Assembly: GCF_003115845.1 (NCBI RefSeq)
Contig: NZ_KZ819027.1
Span: 236,484 to 300,483 of the forward strand
Source of the DNA: Brenneria roseae subsp. roseae
GTDB lineage: Bacteria > Pseudomonadota > Gammaproteobacteria > Enterobacterales > Enterobacteriaceae
Direction: 5' to 3'
Length of the DNA: 64,000 bases
This document shows, piece after piece, positions 61,660 through 64,000 of the stretch. Numbering within the stretch: position 1 is the first letter of the stretch; every line of letters starts with the position of its first letter. The position numbers and the translations under genes are program-made. A model generated the notes under the pieces. It was not told the origin of the DNA, ran no database searches, and saw only the letters and a program-made list of their open reading frames with translations.

Positions 61660-62754
61660 ATGACGATGATTCAACCTATTCAGAACCGTCAGGCCCCTCT
61701 TTTCAGAGCGATCCATTGGGCACGACAAAATCTTTTTTCCAACGTAACCAATAGCCTGCTCACACTGCTTTGCCTGTGGTTACTATGGATTGCCATTCCT
61801 CCGTTATTAAACTGGGCGATATTCCAGGCAAACTGGGTTGGCACTACCCGTAACGACTGTACACAAGACGGCGCGTGCTGGGTCTTTATCCATGCCAGAT
61901 TCGGTCATTTCATGTATGGGCTTTATCCGGTAGAGGAAATCTGGCGCATTAATTTTGCATTGGTCATTGGCCTGCTCAGCATTCTGCCAATGTTTTTGCG
62001 CCATCTTCCGCATCGTGGACGCTACATTGCAATTTGGGCTGTTGCCTATCCATTGATCGCCTGGTGGCTGCTCTACGGTGGATTCGGCGGGCTTCCTCGC
62101 GTGGAAACCCGTCAATGGGGCGGGTTGACGCTGACATTAATCATTGCTGCGGTTGGTATAGCTGGCGCTTTACCGCTTGGTATTCTGCTGGCGTTGGGAC
62201 GTCGTTCCACATTGCCTATCGTTCGTATGCTCTCCGTTGTGTTCATCGAGTTCTGGCGGGGTGTGCCGTTAATTACCGTATTGTTCATGTCCTCGGTCAT
62301 GCTCCCGTTATTTTTAACGGAAGGAACCAGTATCGATAAGCTACTGAGAGCGTTGGTGGGGGTCATTCTTTTTCAGTCTGCCTATGTTGCCGAGGTTGTC
62401 CGCGGCGGCTTACAGGCATTACCGAAAGGCCAATATGAAGCAGCAGAGTCACTGGGATTAGGCTATTGGCGCATGCAGGGGTTGGTCATTCTGCCACAGG
62501 CGCTGAAAATGGTGATCCCTGGATTGGTGAACACCATTATCGCTCTGTTTAAGGATACCAGTCTGGTGATCATCATTGGTTTATTCGATCTCTTCAGCAG
62601 TATTCAGCAGGCAACTGTCGATCCGACCTGGCTTGGTATGTCGACCGAAGGCTATGTTTTTGCCGCCATGATCTATTGGATCTTTTGTTTCAGCATGTCG
62701 CGCTATAGCCAACATCTGGAAAATCGTTTTAACACCGGACATAAGTCGCACTGA
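61660..62754 (+). CDS. aapM: General L-amino acid ABC transporter permease AapM (YhdY)
   Basis: A 364-residue partner permease with the core motif [20 protein letters not shown] and EAA loop [19 protein letters not shown]. Start ATG at 61660 (GAGGA close by) or 61666 with better spacing; both give almost the same product. Nine bases after aapQ. Confidence 0.94.
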   Translation: MTMIQPIQNRQAPLFRAIHWARQNLFSNVTNSLLTLLCLWLLWIAIPPLLNWAIFQANWVGTTRNDCTQDGACWVFIHARFGHFMYGLYPVEEIWRINFALVIGLLSILPMFLRHLPHRGRYIAIWAVAYPLIAWWLLYGGFGGLPRVETRQWGGLTLTLIIAAVGIAGALPLGILLALGRRSTLPIVRMLSVVFIEFWRGVPLITVLFMSSVMLPLFLTEGTSIDKLLRALVGVILFQSAYVAEVVRGGLQALPKGQYEAAESLGLGYWRMQGLVILPQALKMVIPGLVNTIIALFKDTSLVIIIGLFDLFSSIQQATVDPTWLGMSTEGYVFAAMIYWIFCFSMSRYSQHLENRFNTGHKSH

Positions 62755-62762
62755 GGCCATCC

Positions 62763-63524
62763 ATGAATCAGAATTCTTTAACGCAATCAGCCGATCACAT
62801 GATCACACTAGAGAATGTGAATAAGTGGTTTGGGCAATTCCACGTACTGAAAGACATCAACCTGCAGGTCAAACAGGGTGAGCGAATTGTACTTTGCGGC
62901 CCGTCAGGCTCAGGTAAATCCACGACCATACGTTGTATCAACCATCTGGAAGAGCATCAGCAAGGACGTATTGTCGTTGATGGTGTGGAATTAAATGGTG
63001 ACTTGCGGAACATCGAAAAAATAAGAACAGAAGTGGGTATGGTATTCCAACACTTTAATCTGTTCCCACATTTAACCGTATTGCAGAATTGCACGCTGGC
63101 CCCTTGCTGGGTACGCCATACGCCGAAAAAAGAGGCTGAAGAACTGGCAATGCATTACCTGGAGCGTGTTCGCATCGCAGCCCACGCGCACAAGTTCCCA
63201 GGTCAGCTGTCCGGAGGACAACAGCAACGTGTCGCGATTGCGCGTTCACTGTGTATGAAACCCAAAATCATGTTGTTTGATGAACCAACCTCGGCACTGG
63301 ATCCTGAAATGGTAAAAGAAGTGCTGGATACCATGCTTGGGCTTGCTCAGGACGGAATGACCATGCTGTGTGTAACTCATGAAATGGGCTTTGCAAAAAC
63401 CGTTGCCGATCGGGTGATCTTCATGGATCAAGGAGAAATCGTTGAGCAGGCCTCACCTGACATCTTCTTCTCCAGTCCGCGTTCTGAACGCACCCAAATG
63501 TTCCTGGCACAAATCCTTCACTAA
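62763..63524 (+). CDS. aapP: General L-amino acid ABC transporter ATP-binding protein AapP (YhdZ)
   Basis: A 253-residue ATPase: Walker [14 protein letters not shown] (about residues 40-52), signature [15 protein letters not shown], Walker [15 protein letters not shown] and H-loop CVTHEMGF. Powers the AapQM permease and could also serve the ATPase-less pair at 57509-58971 (inference). Eight bases after aapM. Confidence 0.95.
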   Translation: MNQNSLTQSADHMITLENVNKWFGQFHVLKDINLQVKQGERIVLCGPSGSGKSTTIRCINHLEEHQQGRIVVDGVELNGDLRNIEKIRTEVGMVFQHFNLFPHLTVLQNCTLAPCWVRHTPKKEAEELAMHYLERVRIAAHAHKFPGQLSGGQQQRVAIARSLCMKPKIMLFDEPTSALDPEMVKEVLDTMLGLAQDGMTMLCVTHEMGFAKTVADRVIFMDQGEIVEQASPDIFFSSPRSERTQMFLAQILH

Positions 63525-63552
63525 TAGAAAAGATACCAAGCAAAACGTTCCG

Positions 63553-63580
63553 TAAAAGCCTGCCAGAGAGCAGGCTTTTA
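63553..63580 (+). terminator. Terminator after aapP
   Basis: TAAAAGCCTGC (63553-63563) pairs perfectly with GCAGGCTTTTA (63570-63580) around CAGAGA, ending in TTTTATTT. Confidence 0.9.
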
Positions 63581-63651
63581 TTTCTGTAGCAGGGGCCGAC
63601 AAGTACCACCTTATCTAACAAAACCCTCCGCACCCGAATGGGCTACAACGC

Positions 63652-63680
63652 AAAAAGCCCCCGTCTTTCGACGAGGGCTT
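63652..63680 (-). terminator. rRNA operon terminator
   Basis: On the minus strand an 11-bp stem with one mismatch (63680-63670 with 63665-63655) ends in GGGCTTTTTG. It lies 13 bases past the 5S rRNA 3' end and converges with the aapP terminator. Confidence 0.88.
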
Positions 63681-63692
63681 CTCTCTAATTTG

Positions 63693-63812
63693 ATGCCTGG
63701 CAGTTCCCTACTCTCACATGGGGAGACCCCACACTACCATCGGCGCTACGGCGTTTCACTGCTGAGTTCGGCATGGGGTCAGGTGGGACCACCGCGCTAT
63801 CGCCGCCAGGCA
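63693..63812 (-). rRNA. rrf: 5S ribosomal RNA
   Basis: The minus strand reads a complete 120-base 5S rRNA, from TGCCTGGCGGCGATAGC to ACTGCCAGGCAT, with complementary ends and the conserved CCGAACTCAGCAGTGAAACG. It is the last gene of an rRNA operon entering from the right; the 23S 3' end is not reached within the 188 bases left. In E. coli the aap (yhdWXYZ) operon also lies next to the end of rrnD. Confidence 0.97.
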
Positions 63813-63820
63813 AATTTCTC

Positions 63821-63889
63821 GTCTCTTCCTGAGACTCGCCCTTCGGGCCGTCGCTTTGCGACGTACAAAATCGTTCCCGACGATTTTGT
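63821..63889 (-). repeat. Multi-hairpin dispersed repeat, copy 4 (rRNA spacer)
   Basis: Four hairpins in the same order as copy 3a, inverted: GTCTC-TTCCT-GAGAC (63821-63835), GCCC-TTC-GGGC (63838-63848), CGTCGC-TTT-GCGACG (63849-63863) and ACAAAATCGT-TCCCG-ACGATTTTGT (63865-63889). It lies just upstream of the 5S gene, in the rRNA spacer, so it is transcribed as part of pre-rRNA. Confidence 0.75.
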
Positions 63890-64000
63890 CTGTTCCCTTT
63901 TCAGGCCAGCGCTCCGCGCTGTTTAATGTCTGCGTTATACGCAAACACCTTAATCTTCAATCTTTGAACAAGCTAAAATATCTTCGTCTCTCTAAAACAC

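Noticed and set aside
63690..63944. Open frames over the 5S gene and spacer
   Set aside because: They overlap a complete 5S rRNA and the hairpin repeat; not protein-coding.
63813..64000. tRNA-Thr or a second 5S in the rRNA spacer, as in E. coli rrnD
   Set aside because: No cloverleaf, tRNA-Thr sequence or second 5S sequence is present in the 188 bases available.

Overview
This window is chromosomal DNA from an enterobacterium, most likely a member of the Pectobacteriaceae (Brenneria, Pectobacterium, Dickeya or relatives). Almost every gene has a close Escherichia coli counterpart, and the order of long blocks (sspBA-rpsI-rplM-zapE-zapG-degQ-degS; murA-ibaG-mlaBCDEF-yrbG-kdsD-kdsC-lptCAB-rpoN-hpf-ptsN-rapZ-npr; aaeBAX/aaeR-tldD-yhdP-rng-maf-mreDCB-csrD; aroQ-accBC-yhdT-panF-prmA-dusB-fis) is the enterobacterial core order. 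The family assignment rests on recalled similarity and gene order, not on a search.

Region 1 (1-4.6 kb): the 3' end of gltD, then an AT-rich accessory cassette of a LysR regulator divergent from an RraA/HMG-type aldolase gene that is coupled to an MFS anion symporter gene, then a small zinc-binding GFA-family protein. Region 2 (4.6-12 kb): stringent starvation proteins SspA/SspB, ribosomal proteins S9/L13, division proteins ZapE/ZapG and periplasmic proteases DegQ/DegS. Region 3 (12-26 kb): an envelope block. It covers peptidoglycan precursor synthesis (murA), retrograde phospholipid transport (mla), Kdo synthesis (kdsD, kdsC) and LPS export (lptCAB), followed by the sigma-54/nitrogen-PTS group (rpoN, hpf, ptsN, rapZ, npr) and rnk.

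Region 4 (26-44 kb): pmbA, darP, the aaeXAB efflux operon with its regulator aaeR, a small MqsRA-like toxin-antitoxin candidate, tldD (partner of pmbA), yhdP, rng, maf and the cell-shape operon mreBCD. Region 5 (44-57 kb): csrD, the MsrPQ periplasmic methionine sulfoxide repair system, aroQ, accBC, a TetR-controlled pair of small membrane-protein genes, yhdT-panF, prmA and dusB-fis. Region 6 (57-64 kb): an amino-acid binding protein plus permease without its own ATPase, the complete general amino-acid ABC transporter aapJQMP behind a sigma-54-type promoter, and a 5S rRNA gene on the minus strand marking the 3' end of an rRNA operon that continues outside the window.

The less ordinary content is small. 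There is the LysR/aldolase/MFS cassette. There is a zinc-finger antitoxin-like gene paired with a small toxin-like gene, with an inverted repeat placed between its -35 and -10 elements. The TetR-membrane gene module has two matching palindromic operators. Two families of dispersed palindromic intergenic repeats are present: a multi-hairpin element at four sites, including an array inside mreB-mreC and one in an rRNA spacer, and a TATACC-ended element at two sites. I see no insertion sequence, prophage, CRISPR array or origin. No wholly new large system is evident; the best candidates for undescribed biology are the toxin-antitoxin pair, the hairpin repeat family and the aldolase cassette.
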